A stretch of DNA of 64,000 bases from Chitinophagaceae bacterium. Its GTDB lineage: Bacteria > Bacteroidota > Bacteroidia > Chitinophagales > Chitinophagaceae. The notes under the pieces are model-generated. The model was given only the letters and a program-made list of their open reading frames with translations. It ran no database searches and had not been told where the DNA came from. A program made the position numbers and the translations under genes. The stretch covers positions 1 through 64,000 of the forward strand of contig JAMLHK010000001.1 of NCBI GenBank assembly GCA_023957155.1, written 5' to 3'. Below are positions 42,034 through 50,300 of this stretch, piece by piece (within the stretch, counting starts at the first letter, position 1; every line of letters begins with the position of its first letter).

Positions 42034-43281
42034 TTATAAACTTAACCTGCATGAAAGAAGCCTGAACACTTTTTCTTTTACATCGAACTGACCGAATATA
42101 TAAAGCCATTCCTTATCATTTAATTTCAGAAATTGGCCATTCATTGCATTATAGTAATCTGTAAAGGGTTTTCCTTCAGGGTCTCTTTGTATAAATTGTT
42201 CGGTTTTCCAGGTTTTCCCTTCATCAAAACTCCTGCTGAAATGAAGTCCATACAGATCCGGTTCCGGTAATGGGTAGATTTCCCTCGAATACGGAATCCG
42301 GCAGGCTTGTAATAAAGAACCATCCGGCAAGGTTAACCCATTAGATGCTGCGCCTGTACCCGGGAGATTTGTCGGTTCGTATGCCAACCAGGACTCGCCG
42401 TTGTCGTCACTTTCGGACCGGAAAAACCAGGTATCTTTCGGGCTGTCTTTCACCCGACCAAGTTGCTCTCTGCCCCTTATGATCGAAACCAGTTTACCTC
42501 CTTTAGTTAAAAACAAAGTTTGTTCATTAAACCCCGCACTAACATCAGACCGGTCTCTAATATTAAGGTCAGGCTCGTAGGCTACATCACGATATTTCCA
42601 GGAAATGCCGTCATCATCGCTGATGAGTACCCCACACCTCCAGTTTTCTCCTTTATTCTTTGCTCCCCAAATGCTGAAAACAAGTCTTCCATCAGCCAAC
42701 TGAAGACCTCCTTCCATCCATTGCTCTCCTAAAAATGTTCCGCTCGGATATCGGGTGTAATCCCACTTTTCCGATGCAAGCTCTTTTCTGCCAACAATAA
42801 GCATAACGTCTCTCCATTGCGGATCTGCAAGCATACCCGATCCTTTTTGACCTTCCGTATATTGCCCGCCTATCGCTAACAAGGAGCCTTTATTGGTAGG
42901 TCCAAAGACAGACATCCATAAGGCTTCTTTTTCCCGTTCTTCAGGGTTTATTAATAGCTGCGAAGCAAATAATTCCGGCTTTGACCATGTTCGTCCTGTA
43001 TCGTCCGATCGTACCCAAAAAGGCTTTTTACCCGTTTCATCATCTTCCACTTTTCCCTCGGTAAAAGTGCCTGCCAGTTCTCCATCTTCTTTAAAAATAA
43101 AATGACCGCCTATCGTATTGTACCCGCTGTCTTGCCCGTCATAAAATATTCTATAATCGCTAATGATCAGCGAATCGCGTTTTTCTGACGAATGACAGGC
43201 TGCAAAAACAAAAAGACAGAATATATATATCCGTCTGAGTTTTACCCCATAATATCGTTCGTTAAAAGGCGCTGTAAGCAT
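42034..43281 (-). CDS. Sialidase-superfamily (BNR repeat) lipoprotein
   Basis: 415 residues; lipoprotein signal with Cys29 ('FVFAACHSS'). Four Asp-box-type repeats are visible: SDDTGRTW, SDDDGISW, SDDNGESW and F-DEGKTW, each on a propeller blade. 'YDGQDSGYNTIGGHFIFKED' near residue 47 and 'ADGRLVFSIWG', 'LPDGSLLQACR' are typical of exo-sialidase-like folds. Sialidase activity itself is not supported because the arginine triad was not identified with confidence. It is separated from the LamG/propeller gene by 11 bases and is one of three propeller proteins in the block. Confidence 0.75.
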   Translation of the reverse strand: MLTAPFNERYYGVKLRRIYIFCLFVFAACHSSEKRDSLIISDYRIFYDGQDSGYNTIGGHFIFKEDGELAGTFTEGKVEDDETGKKPFWVRSDDTGRTWSKPELFASQLLINPEEREKEALWMSVFGPTNKGSLLAIGGQYTEGQKGSGMLADPQWRDVMLIVGRKELASEKWDYTRYPSGTFLGEQWMEGGLQLADGRLVFSIWGAKNKGENWRCGVLISDDDGISWKYRDVAYEPDLNIRDRSDVSAGFNEQTLFLTKGGKLVSIIRGREQLGRVKDSPKDTWFFRSESDDNGESWLAYEPTNLPGTGAASNGLTLPDGSLLQACRIPYSREIYPLPEPDLYGLHFSRSFDEGKTWKTEQFIQRDPEGKPFTDYYNAMNGQFLKLNDKEWLYIFGQFDVKEKVFRLLSCRLSL

Positions 43282-43292
43282 AGGATAAAATT

Positions 43293-45032
43293 TTATTTAG
43301 CTGACAGCTTTTTTATTTCTCCCTCGTTCAATGCCCGGTTATAAAGCCTGACTTCTCTCATGCGACCATTGAAATAATCATTAGGACCAAAACCAATCTT
43401 GATGGGTAACTCACTATTCAGATCAAATTTCATTGAAGCGGGAATCGGGGTCTCATTCACTAACCGGCCATTTATAAATAATCTCAAACGACCGGCTGTC
43501 TTTATTGCTGCCACATGCTGCCAGCCGGAAGGAACCTCATTAGGGGACATGACAGATCTTCCAGCTTCAAAACCATATATCTTACCCGAAGGAAGCGTGC
43601 TGCAGAATACCTTACCATCGTGCTCTGCCATCGTCCATGCCCTCCGGTATTTTACATCCGGCGTTTTATCTAACTGATCCATCCTTAACCAGGTGGTATC
43701 TCCTTCATAAGAATATACTTCCCCCAAAGGCAATGTTCCTCCCAGCAGGCGGCCATTATGTACCAGCATACCCATCACTTCCAGCTCCTGTCCCAGCCGT
43801 CCTACGTCTTTCCATTGATTAATACCGTCAAAGCGGTATACCCGGCCACTTGCCCAGGTGGCAACGTATAGCTTCCCTTCATACACGGCAAAAGCGTAGG
43901 TCTGGGTATTTACTTTTTCCTCCCCCACCTGGCCGCAATCCGTCCAGGTACTGCCGTCATAACGATATACATGTCCCCAATCCCAGCTGGTCGCATACAG
44001 GTACCCGTTATAAACGGCCATGTTAATCACCCGTTTACCGTCCGGAACCCCGCAATTAACCCATTTCTTTCCACCCTCATACCGGTAAAAAGAAGCGGGA
44101 CTTTTCATTGAAGTAGCATACAGCTTTCCATTAAATACAACCATTCCGCCAATACAGTCTACCTCCGGTATCTGTCCGCAATCCTCCCATTTATCCGGGG
44201 CTATATAACGAAAGATCCTTCCGCCGGGTTTTGTATTTTCTGATTCCGGCAATGATGAGCCGCCTACCCGGTAACGTCCCGTACCCGCGTACAGGTCGCC
44301 GTTGAGTACAGCAAATGCCACCACGCTATTGGAGCTGTCGAGGAAGCCGCAATCAACCCACTTACCGCCTCCCGAATACCGATATACATGACCCCGTTCA
44401 TTTGCTCCCGCCTCACAGGTGCCTGCATACAAATGCCCTTTATAGTCAATCATTCCAAATGCCAGAAGTGCATTGCCGGGTTTGCCATGATCCACCCATT
44501 GGGAAGATATATTATCATCTATACCAAAATCCAGTTGTCGGGAATTGGCAGGATTAGTGGTAGCATCATTACTTTTTAAGCTTAAATGAAATCCCCGCCG
44601 CGATGATGGATCATACTGACTGATAATATCCCCGGGCACATCTTTTAAAGTATTATCCGTATATATCCACGCGGCTACACTGAAATCCCCGCTCCCTAAT
44701 TGCAGCTTAGGATTAGACAGAACCTCGATCCACGTACTATGTCCATCAAAACCACCGGCAGATCCTTTTTTATCCTTAGTACCTCCATCATTGAACTGAA
44801 CAGTCCCGTGCATTACAGTATTAAGATTATTGCCAGACCTGTCCATGATATCCCCGGACAATTTCCAATATCCTGCCAACCCCCGGGTAAGGCTCATTGT
44901 ATTTGACTTCTGCACCTGGGCATGGCATGGGGAGCAGGAATACATACCAATAAACAGTAGCATGAAACTGCATGCCTTAAGAGAAGAGATCATTTTTTTC
45001 ATTTTTAATTGCATGAATAATAAATCAGTCAT
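43293..45032 (-). CDS. Lipoprotein with a LamG domain interrupted by a seven-repeat propeller
   Basis: 579 residues; lipoprotein signal ending at about Cys33 ('IGMYSCSPCHAQ'). Residues about 49-165 are the first half of a LamG/concanavalin-like domain ('GLAGYWKLSGDIMDRSGN', 'DFSVAAWIYTDN'). About 185-500 holds seven kelch-like repeats with the core 'x-Y/F-N/D-G-x-L-Y-A-T/G' (DYKGHLYAGT, LNGDLYAGT, FNGKLYATS, YNGYLYATS, YEGKLYVAT, HNGRLLGGT, HDGKVFCST). About 505-575 supplies the missing LamG strands ('SGWQHVAAIKTAGRLRLFIN', 'YFNGRMREVRLYNRALNEGE'). Probably surface glycan binding. The start overlaps the upstream stop by 8 bases; Met11 is an alternative start. Confidence 0.75.
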   Translation of the reverse strand: MTDLLFMQLKMKKMISSLKACSFMLLFIGMYSCSPCHAQVQKSNTMSLTRGLAGYWKLSGDIMDRSGNNLNTVMHGTVQFNDGGTKDKKGSAGGFDGHSTWIEVLSNPKLQLGSGDFSVAAWIYTDNTLKDVPGDIISQYDPSSRRGFHLSLKSNDATTNPANSRQLDFGIDDNISSQWVDHGKPGNALLAFGMIDYKGHLYAGTCEAGANERGHVYRYSGGGKWVDCGFLDSSNSVVAFAVLNGDLYAGTGRYRVGGSSLPESENTKPGGRIFRYIAPDKWEDCGQIPEVDCIGGMVVFNGKLYATSMKSPASFYRYEGGKKWVNCGVPDGKRVINMAVYNGYLYATSWDWGHVYRYDGSTWTDCGQVGEEKVNTQTYAFAVYEGKLYVATWASGRVYRFDGINQWKDVGRLGQELEVMGMLVHNGRLLGGTLPLGEVYSYEGDTTWLRMDQLDKTPDVKYRRAWTMAEHDGKVFCSTLPSGKIYGFEAGRSVMSPNEVPSGWQHVAAIKTAGRLRLFINGRLVNETPIPASMKFDLNSELPIKIGFGPNDYFNGRMREVRLYNRALNEGEIKKLSAK

Positions 45033-46623
45033 TCTTCATCCTGTTTTTCCATTTTAACAGGCTGGCGAGAAAAGGCAAACTTTCCCCGTCCGAATTTGAA
45101 TAAGCGTTATAAATCAGGTCATATACTAATGGATCGGCTTTACTTAAAAACAGGTAATGATATACCTGGAGGAAGTATGCATTCCCGTTTCCTTTTCCTG
45201 CTACATCCGCACTGCACAAAAATTCACTTTTACCCAATATGTTATGGGTTAACGTATTTGCAAATCTCTTCAGATCAACCGCATCAAAACCAATACCCAT
45301 CGTATACCCCGCTTCGACAAAAGAGACGGTCAGTGCGGCATGAGACACATCCTCGGGTCCGGAAAATGGTTTCAAAAACTGCATATTTTCCGAAATACTA
45401 TCGGATTGTGTCCATCCGGTTGTCGTTACCGGCTCATACCAGTAGTCCCAGATATATGCATTATTTCCGGGATCATACTGAAGACGGTTTTTAAAAAAAC
45501 GGATCATTTTTGAAGAACGTTCTACATACTCAACTCGCCCCGTAAGTCTAAAAAGAGAAAGCTCTGTAGACACATGTTTAGCCAGAAAATTAAACGGCAG
45601 TCCTACATTATCCCAGGGAAAGGATTCTCCTTTCTCTGAACATAAATAATACCCTTCATCCTTATTGGGACCGTTTCGCCATAACCTGGCAGCGGCGTCC
45701 TTATATGTTTCTTCAGCAGCAATAATAAAATCAGATGCCACCGGCAGCAAATCCGACAAAGCATCCGTTTTCTTCACGATTTCGGCAAATCGCATCAAAG
45801 ACTCATATATGATACCCGCATATCCCATAAAAGCAACAGGAACAGGCGTTAACGTGATTTCAAGCGCAGTATCCAATATGCTTCCGGGATATATTTTTGT
45901 GGTCCGTAAAAGATGTGATTTTTCAAAATATTTTCCCGGCCTGGCATTAATGGGAGCCATTGGGTCATTTACTATTTTTTCTATATATCGCTGGTCGGAA
46001 GGGTCAAGGCTCAGATCGTCAAATATCTCTGTGCGATTTTTCCGGTCATTGAATACTTCCATATTAAACCGTCCATAGGAAGCAGGTCTGATTCTAACCT
46101 GTGTTGAATTGTTATAATCAAAAGTTGTAGACCGAAGGCATACTACCTGCCGTCCCTTTTTATCCGTCAGGCACCCCACGGCTACCACAAAATCACCATT
46201 TGTTGTCCAGCCCGGCCTGCTTACTCCCGAACCATCTTTTATTCCCCTTCGATCATCCCGGTAAGAAAGCAATCGCTTACCCCGGAAAGCAACCTCTTCT
46301 AAATATTTCCTGTTTTGGGTAGCTTCAAAAAGATCCACTAAGGCCTGCAGCGTGTACGACTCTCCCCAGGCCAGGGTTGCAGCATCCGGCGTTTTCTTCC
46401 AGCTATCTTCCTTAAAAAAATTGCTATACAGCTCATCAGCCCGCTCCATATTTACTTTCCCGGAACCGGGAAAAGAATCTATGCTCACAACCGGTTTCCG
46501 GTAAACCGGCATGGATGCAACCTGCAAACAACAGCAGAATAATAAAAAGATTAATAACGTAAACAACAATAGTACGGTTACCTCTTTAATGCCAGGTAGT
46601 TTTCTTCTATACATGTAAGTCAT
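45025..46623 (-). CDS. Membrane-anchored helical-toroid protein of unknown function, first gene of five-gene block
   Basis: 532 residues. A hydrophobic N-terminal segment (about 15-36) ends in Cys-Cys-Cys, probably a lipoprotein or signal anchor. The helical parts ('AWGESYTLQALVDLFEATQN', 'YLEEVAFRGKRLLSYRD', 'GYAGIIYESLMRFAEIV', 'FNFLAKHVSTELSLFRLTG', 'VSHAALTVSFVEAGY') suggest an (alpha/alpha)6 barrel as in many lyases and glucuronyl hydrolases. Residues about 168-225 are different: 'VRIRPASYGRFNMEVFND' and 'EIFDDLSLDPSDQRYIEKIV' resemble domain II of phage tail-sheath proteins. I cannot name the family. The next gene overlaps its 3' end by 8 bases. Confidence 0.6.
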   Translation of the reverse strand: MTYMYRRKLPGIKEVTVLLLFTLLIFLLFCCCLQVASMPVYRKPVVSIDSFPGSGKVNMERADELYSNFFKEDSWKKTPDAATLAWGESYTLQALVDLFEATQNRKYLEEVAFRGKRLLSYRDDRRGIKDGSGVSRPGWTTNGDFVVAVGCLTDKKGRQVVCLRSTTFDYNNSTQVRIRPASYGRFNMEVFNDRKNRTEIFDDLSLDPSDQRYIEKIVNDPMAPINARPGKYFEKSHLLRTTKIYPGSILDTALEITLTPVPVAFMGYAGIIYESLMRFAEIVKKTDALSDLLPVASDFIIAAEETYKDAAARLWRNGPNKDEGYYLCSEKGESFPWDNVGLPFNFLAKHVSTELSLFRLTGRVEYVERSSKMIRFFKNRLQYDPGNNAYIWDYWYEPVTTTGWTQSDSISENMQFLKPFSGPEDVSHAALTVSFVEAGYTMGIGFDAVDLKRFANTLTHNILGKSEFLCSADVAGKGNGNAYFLQVYHYLFLSKADPLVYDLIYNAYSNSDGESLPFLASLLKWKNRMKND

Positions 46624-46761
46624 TTTCTATTATTGTGCTATCATTCACAAACCGGTAAATCACCGAAGTGAACATGATCTTCTTTATCTGCCGAAACTAT
46701 GAAAAATTGTTTACTCTCCGTGATTGGCATTGTATGATGTGCAGGGATGGACCCGGTTCTC

Positions 46762-46801
46762 CGCAGTCTCAACTCCAGGCTATATTATGTAGGCTGGAGC
46801 A
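46762..46801 (+). repeat. REP-like repeat family R, copy 1
   Basis: CGCAGTCTCAACTCCAGGCT and then ATATTATGTAGGCTGGAGC: a hairpin (CTCCAGGC/GGCTGGAG type). It aligns with 50308-50349 (CGCAGCCTCAACACCATGCC then TATACGTGTAGGTTGGAC) and, inverted, with 47165-47214. Confidence 0.5.
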
Positions 46802-47122
46802 AGTGTATGAGTTTGAAGTAATATTCCTTATCCTGGGTGCAGCCTATGCCGGTACGCCGCCACAACCGGAGCAACAAAATCAACATAATATATTGGCCCA
46901 ATCAGAGCAATGGGGGAACAAGACAGATAAAGCCCGTAATAAAAAACACGAAGTATTTGAACCCTCATTTGATCATAAAGAATGTGTAAGTGCTGATTTT
47001 ACTGAATAGAAGTTGAATTATATCCATGTCAATCCATACAAGCGGAACCTCACTTATAGTACAGCCGGAAGATTATATACAGCGTTCTGCTAAATATTAT
47101 ACTACAGGTGAACAGGGAGTTT

Positions 47123-47141
47123 ATGTAGTTTGCAACTACAT
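47123..47141. repeat. Perfect 8-base-arm palindrome
   Basis: ATGTAGTT-TGC-AACTACAT, 157 bases upstream of the plus-strand gene start. It could be a regulator binding site or a small RNA hairpin. No T-tract follows. Confidence 0.5.
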
Positions 47142-47164
47142 GTCATTGCAAGATGTAGGTTTAT

Positions 47165-47214
47165 GCTCCACAGCGTGCAGCTCACGCACAAAGACCTGGA
47201 GCCGAGACGCTGCG
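47165..47214 (-). repeat. REP-like repeat family R, inverted copy
   Basis: Read on the minus strand it gives CCGCAGCGTCTCGGCTCCAG and later GTGGAGC, matching the frame of repeats at 46762 and 50308 with a longer loop. It forms an inverted pair with copy 1 about 400 bases away. Confidence 0.4.
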
Positions 47215-47297
47215 GAAAAGCAAAAGACTATTTCCCCTTACCCGCTGAAATATTCTTAAACGCCTGATAAAATCAATAGCTTTTAAAAACAGATCAG

Positions 47298-48425
47298 ATG
47301 AAAGGACATTTATTTAACAGAAGACGATTTATTAAAGAGAGTTCAAAAGCCGCGGCAGGCATTGTGCTGCTTCCCTCATTAGCCAATCATACACAGGCCC
47401 GTACCCCTCCGCCACGGATCCGGTTTTCCGTTATCGGTATCAACCATGCGCATATTTACGGCATGACGGAAACCATCATAAAAGGTGGCGGCGAGCTGGT
47501 ATCCGTTTATGCGAAAGAACCTGAGCTGATCGCCACGTTTTTAAAAAAATATCCGCAGGCAAAACCGGCCCGCACGTCTAAAGAAATACTCCGGGACCCT
47601 TCCGTCCAATTGGTGCTGAGCGGAAGTATACCGGCAGACCGGGCGCCACTGGGTATAGAAGTGATGCAACATGGCAAGGACTTCCTGGTAGACAAACCCG
47701 GCGTCACCACATTGGAACAAATGGCCGAAGTGCGACGCGTGCAGAAAGAAACCCGGCGCTCATATACCATTTTCATTGAGCGGCTGGAAAGCCGCACTAT
47801 TCCGAAGGCAGGAGCGCTGATTAAAGCGGGAGCAATCGGTAAGGTGATCCAGACCATTGGACTCGGCCCACACCGCATGAACCCGAAAAACCGGCCGCCG
47901 TGGTTTTTTGATAAAAAATATTTTGGCGGGATCATCACAGATCTGGGCTCACACCAGTTTGACCAGTTTATTTATTTTACCGGCTCTACACAGGTTGAAA
48001 TTGTATCGGCCCAGTCCGGCAACCTGAATCACCCGCAATATCCCGCCCTCGAAGATTTTGGAGATGTAATGCTGAAGGGGGACAAGGGAACCGGGTACCT
48101 GCGCGTAGACTGGTTTTCGCCCGATGGATTAAAATCATTCGGCGATAGCCGGCTAACGATCCTGGGAACGGAAGGATATATCGAATTGCGTAAAACAACT
48201 GATCTCTCCGGGCGACCTGGCGGCGATCATCTTTTCCTGGTGAACCGGGAAGAGAACCGGTATATTGACTGCAGCAAAGAACCCCTGCAATTCAGCGAGC
48301 TGTTTATAAATGATATCATCAACCGCACCGAAACGGCCATCACACAGGAAGAGGTTTTTCTTGCGGCAGAACTGGGGGTGAGGGCGCAGGCCGAAGCGAA
48401 GGAAATAAAGTTGCTTACGGTCTGA
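47298..48425 (+). CDS. Gfo/Idh/MocA family oxidoreductase, Tat-type signal (only plus-strand gene)
   Basis: 375 residues. Tat-like signal 'NRRRFIKESSKAAAG' (7-21). NAD-binding region 'FSVIGINHAHIYGM' (about 42-55), catalytic lysine in 'DFLVDKPGVTTLEQ', then a C-terminal substrate domain ('GGIITDLGSHQFDQFIYFTG'). Likely an exported sugar oxidoreductase with bound NAD(P), as for the one at 21282. The last codons (KLLTV-stop) lie inside repeat Q (48419 on), so the repeat supplies the stop codon. It is divergent from the lyase-like block and converges on sulfatase 48571. Confidence 0.92.
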   Translation: MKGHLFNRRRFIKESSKAAAGIVLLPSLANHTQARTPPPRIRFSVIGINHAHIYGMTETIIKGGGELVSVYAKEPELIATFLKKYPQAKPARTSKEILRDPSVQLVLSGSIPADRAPLGIEVMQHGKDFLVDKPGVTTLEQMAEVRRVQKETRRSYTIFIERLESRTIPKAGALIKAGAIGKVIQTIGLGPHRMNPKNRPPWFFDKKYFGGIITDLGSHQFDQFIYFTGSTQVEIVSAQSGNLNHPQYPALEDFGDVMLKGDKGTGYLRVDWFSPDGLKSFGDSRLTILGTEGYIELRKTTDLSGRPGGDHLFLVNREENRYIDCSKEPLQFSELFINDIINRTETAITQEEVFLAAELGVRAQAEAKEIKLLTV

Positions 48426-48468
48426 CGCTACCGCGTGCCGACCATGAAGGCCGCGGTCGGTACCCGGG
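48419..48468. repeat. Palindromic repeat family Q, copy overlapping a gene end
   Basis: GGTCTGACGCTACCGCGTGC then CGACCATGAAGGCCGCGGTCGG, the same as 19491 onward. The right outer arm GTCAGACC is replaced by a different sequence (CCCGGGCTGCAGAAAA). The TGA inside GGTCTGACG ends the Gfo/Idh/MocA frame at 48425. It lies between two convergent genes. Confidence 0.7.
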
Positions 48469-48570
48469 CTGCAGAAAAGGACTATCCTTTTGTGAAAGGA
48501 GATAAGGGTCCGGGTTGCAGGGTATCCCATAACCTATTCCTATCCCGATCAGGTTTTTTCTCAACGCATA

Positions 48571-50091
48571 TCATTGAGACAAGACCTGTTTCTTCCCCTC
48601 CAGTAATTGTGTTTTTCCCACCCACTTTACCACCGGATCTTTTCTTTCTTCCAGGTCTTTATACAAGGCATGACGCAGGGTTCTAAGCGCATTTTTATAA
48701 GCCGGATCAGCAATGAGGTTATTCATTTCCCACGGGTCTTTTTGCAGGTCATACAATTCATCCACATCTGTTAAATTCCAAATGTATTTCAACTGGTCGT
48801 TCCGGATCATACGCTGTACATACAAGCCAAATTGTTGTCCATTATAATCGCTAAATGCGTACTGCCGCCAATCACCAGGTATCTCCCCTTCCAGCAATGG
48901 AATAAGAGAACGCCCCACGCCCTGCATAAATGTAAATCCGGCCATCTGTGGAATGGTGGCTGATAAATCCAACCCGTTGATCACGATCTGATCAGATTGG
49001 GTACCAGGTTTTACTACCCCCGGCCATTTAACTACAAGCGGTACCCGAACCTCCTCATCGTACATTACATAATGCTTGTCTATCAACCCGTGACTGCCGG
49101 CAGCATCACCATGGTCTGAAGTAAAAATAACAACAGTGTTATCGTCAAGCTCCAGTTCCTTTAGCGCCTTTAAAATCATCCCGATCGCATCATCGGTCTG
49201 GCTTATCATTGCATAATAGTGCTGCATATACACAGCCCATTCTTTCCATGTGTATTGCTCTATACCCCAGTTATAAAGCATTTGTCGCTGTATATATGGT
49301 TTTCCCTTCATCCTGTCAGGAAAATTTCCCCAGGGTTTTATTGCTGCAGGATCATACATATCCAGGAACTGAGCTACCGGATTTGCCGGGAGATGCGGTT
49401 CTATGAATTCAATCCTCAAATGCCAGGGGTTGCCTGCCTGCTTAAGCTTTTTTAACTGGGCGATTGCCTGGTTGGCCAACCAATGTGTATGCGTTTTTTC
49501 TAATGGAGCCATATCACGCCCTCCCATCCAGGCATTACCCTCTACTGCAGGAATGGACGCGGGAAGCCGTTGGGATTTACGCCAATCGGCATATTTTTCA
49601 TCGGCAATATATTCATCAAAACCAAAATCCTGTGGTTTCTTAGTAGGATGCACATGCCATTTTCCAAGATATACCTGCTTATACCCGGCTTTGCGCATAT
49701 CCGCTGTCCAGGTATGCTCCTCAAAAAAGGCAACAGGCAGGGTAATATCGTAGTTCCATAAGCCTTTGTGCTGAGAAGGCCATTTACCCGACAGTAAAGA
49801 TTGGCGTGCCGGACAACAAGTTGGAATTGGCGTAAAGGCACGTGTAAATAACATTCCATCGGCAGTTAGTTTATCTAAATTCGGAGTTTTTACCCCTGCA
49901 TTTACTTTTCCCTGGCAGTCGTACCTGAATTGATCACATCCAATATAAAGGATGTTAGGCTTACCCTGAACCTCAAGGTTTTGTGCGTGTATTAAGGCAG
50001 GGGTCCATATAAAAAAGATCAGCAACAAAGCCACCCTCGGCATAATAAACTTGCAAAACTTAAAAAACAGTTTTGTAAATCTGTTGTTCAT
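48571..50091 (-). CDS. Sulfatase (S1 family), exported
   Basis: 506 residues. Signal peptide to about residue 36. 'ILYIGCDQFRYDCQGK' opens the fold; the usual Asp-Asp pair reads C-D-Q here. The formylglycine motif is C92-C93-P94-A95-R96 ('TCCPARQSLLSGKWP'), so Cys92 is the modified residue. 'GKWHVHPTKKPQDFGFDEYI', 'FTSDHGDAAGSHGL' and 'YDEEVRVPLVVKWPG' follow. Desulfation of a glycan in the periplasm. It has its own promoter region, which is nearly a copy of the region in front of the locus 3 sigma gene. Confidence 0.93.
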   Translation of the reverse strand: MNNRFTKLFFKFCKFIMPRVALLLIFFIWTPALIHAQNLEVQGKPNILYIGCDQFRYDCQGKVNAGVKTPNLDKLTADGMLFTRAFTPIPTCCPARQSLLSGKWPSQHKGLWNYDITLPVAFFEEHTWTADMRKAGYKQVYLGKWHVHPTKKPQDFGFDEYIADEKYADWRKSQRLPASIPAVEGNAWMGGRDMAPLEKTHTHWLANQAIAQLKKLKQAGNPWHLRIEFIEPHLPANPVAQFLDMYDPAAIKPWGNFPDRMKGKPYIQRQMLYNWGIEQYTWKEWAVYMQHYYAMISQTDDAIGMILKALKELELDDNTVVIFTSDHGDAAGSHGLIDKHYVMYDEEVRVPLVVKWPGVVKPGTQSDQIVINGLDLSATIPQMAGFTFMQGVGRSLIPLLEGEIPGDWRQYAFSDYNGQQFGLYVQRMIRNDQLKYIWNLTDVDELYDLQKDPWEMNNLIADPAYKNALRTLRHALYKDLEERKDPVVKWVGKTQLLEGKKQVLSQ

Positions 50092-50103
50092 TTTTTCAGG
50101 TTT

Positions 50104-50300
50104 AGGTCTCTTTTCAAAAATAGCCCAAAAATTTTTAACCCTGCAATATCCGATTGATGATTGAATAAGATATTTCAGATTACCGGGGGACAGGTGTACT
50201 TGTAAAACATCGGATATACCTGTATGATTTCGATGCCAACTTACAAAAAAGACCAGATTATATATCTGAACTTTTTATGGGACTGACCAAAAGGTCATTT
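50104..50300 (-). repeat. Duplicated promoter region (shared with 63708-63881)
   Basis: About 197 bases aligning to the region upstream of the sigma gene at 63121. The first 80 bases are almost identical (GGTCTCTTTTCAAAAATAG, CAAAAATTTTTAACCCTGCA, GATTGATGATTGAATAA, TATTTCAGATTACCGG). The rest is diverged but collinear, ending in a small hairpin TGACC-AAAA-GGTCA. Confidence 0.8.
50115..50146 (-). promoter_or_regulatory. Predicted promoter of the sulfatase gene
   Basis: On the minus strand TTG (50146-50144), 21 bases, TATTTTTG (50122-50115), fitting the Bacteroidota -33/-7 pattern. The expected start is about 10-20 bases before the ATG at 50091. The same elements are conserved at 63719-63750. 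Confidence 0.5.

Larger units (their letters stand above)
46624..47297. other. Divergent intergenic region holding REP-like repeats
   Basis: This gap separates the minus-strand block from the plus-strand Gfo/Idh/MocA gene. Two plus-strand frames (46668-47009, 46668 start MNMIFFICRNY; 47026-47259) look non-coding: odd composition, no family, repeats inside. It contains repeat R copies at 46762-46801 and, inverted, 47165-47214, and a perfect hairpin at 47123-47141. No promoter matching TAnnTTTG with a good -33 was identified for either direction. Confidence 0.5.

Noticed and set aside
42034-43281. True sialidase (GH33)
   Set aside because: Asp boxes show the propeller fold only; arginine triad not identified, and no sialic acid catabolic genes nearby.
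46668-47009. 113-codon plus-strand frame upstream of the Gfo/Idh/MocA gene
   Set aside because: No family, no signal, and it contains repeat R; composition is like intergenic DNA.
47026-47259. 77-codon plus-strand frame
   Set aside because: It spans a palindrome and an inverted repeat copy; no recognisable protein.
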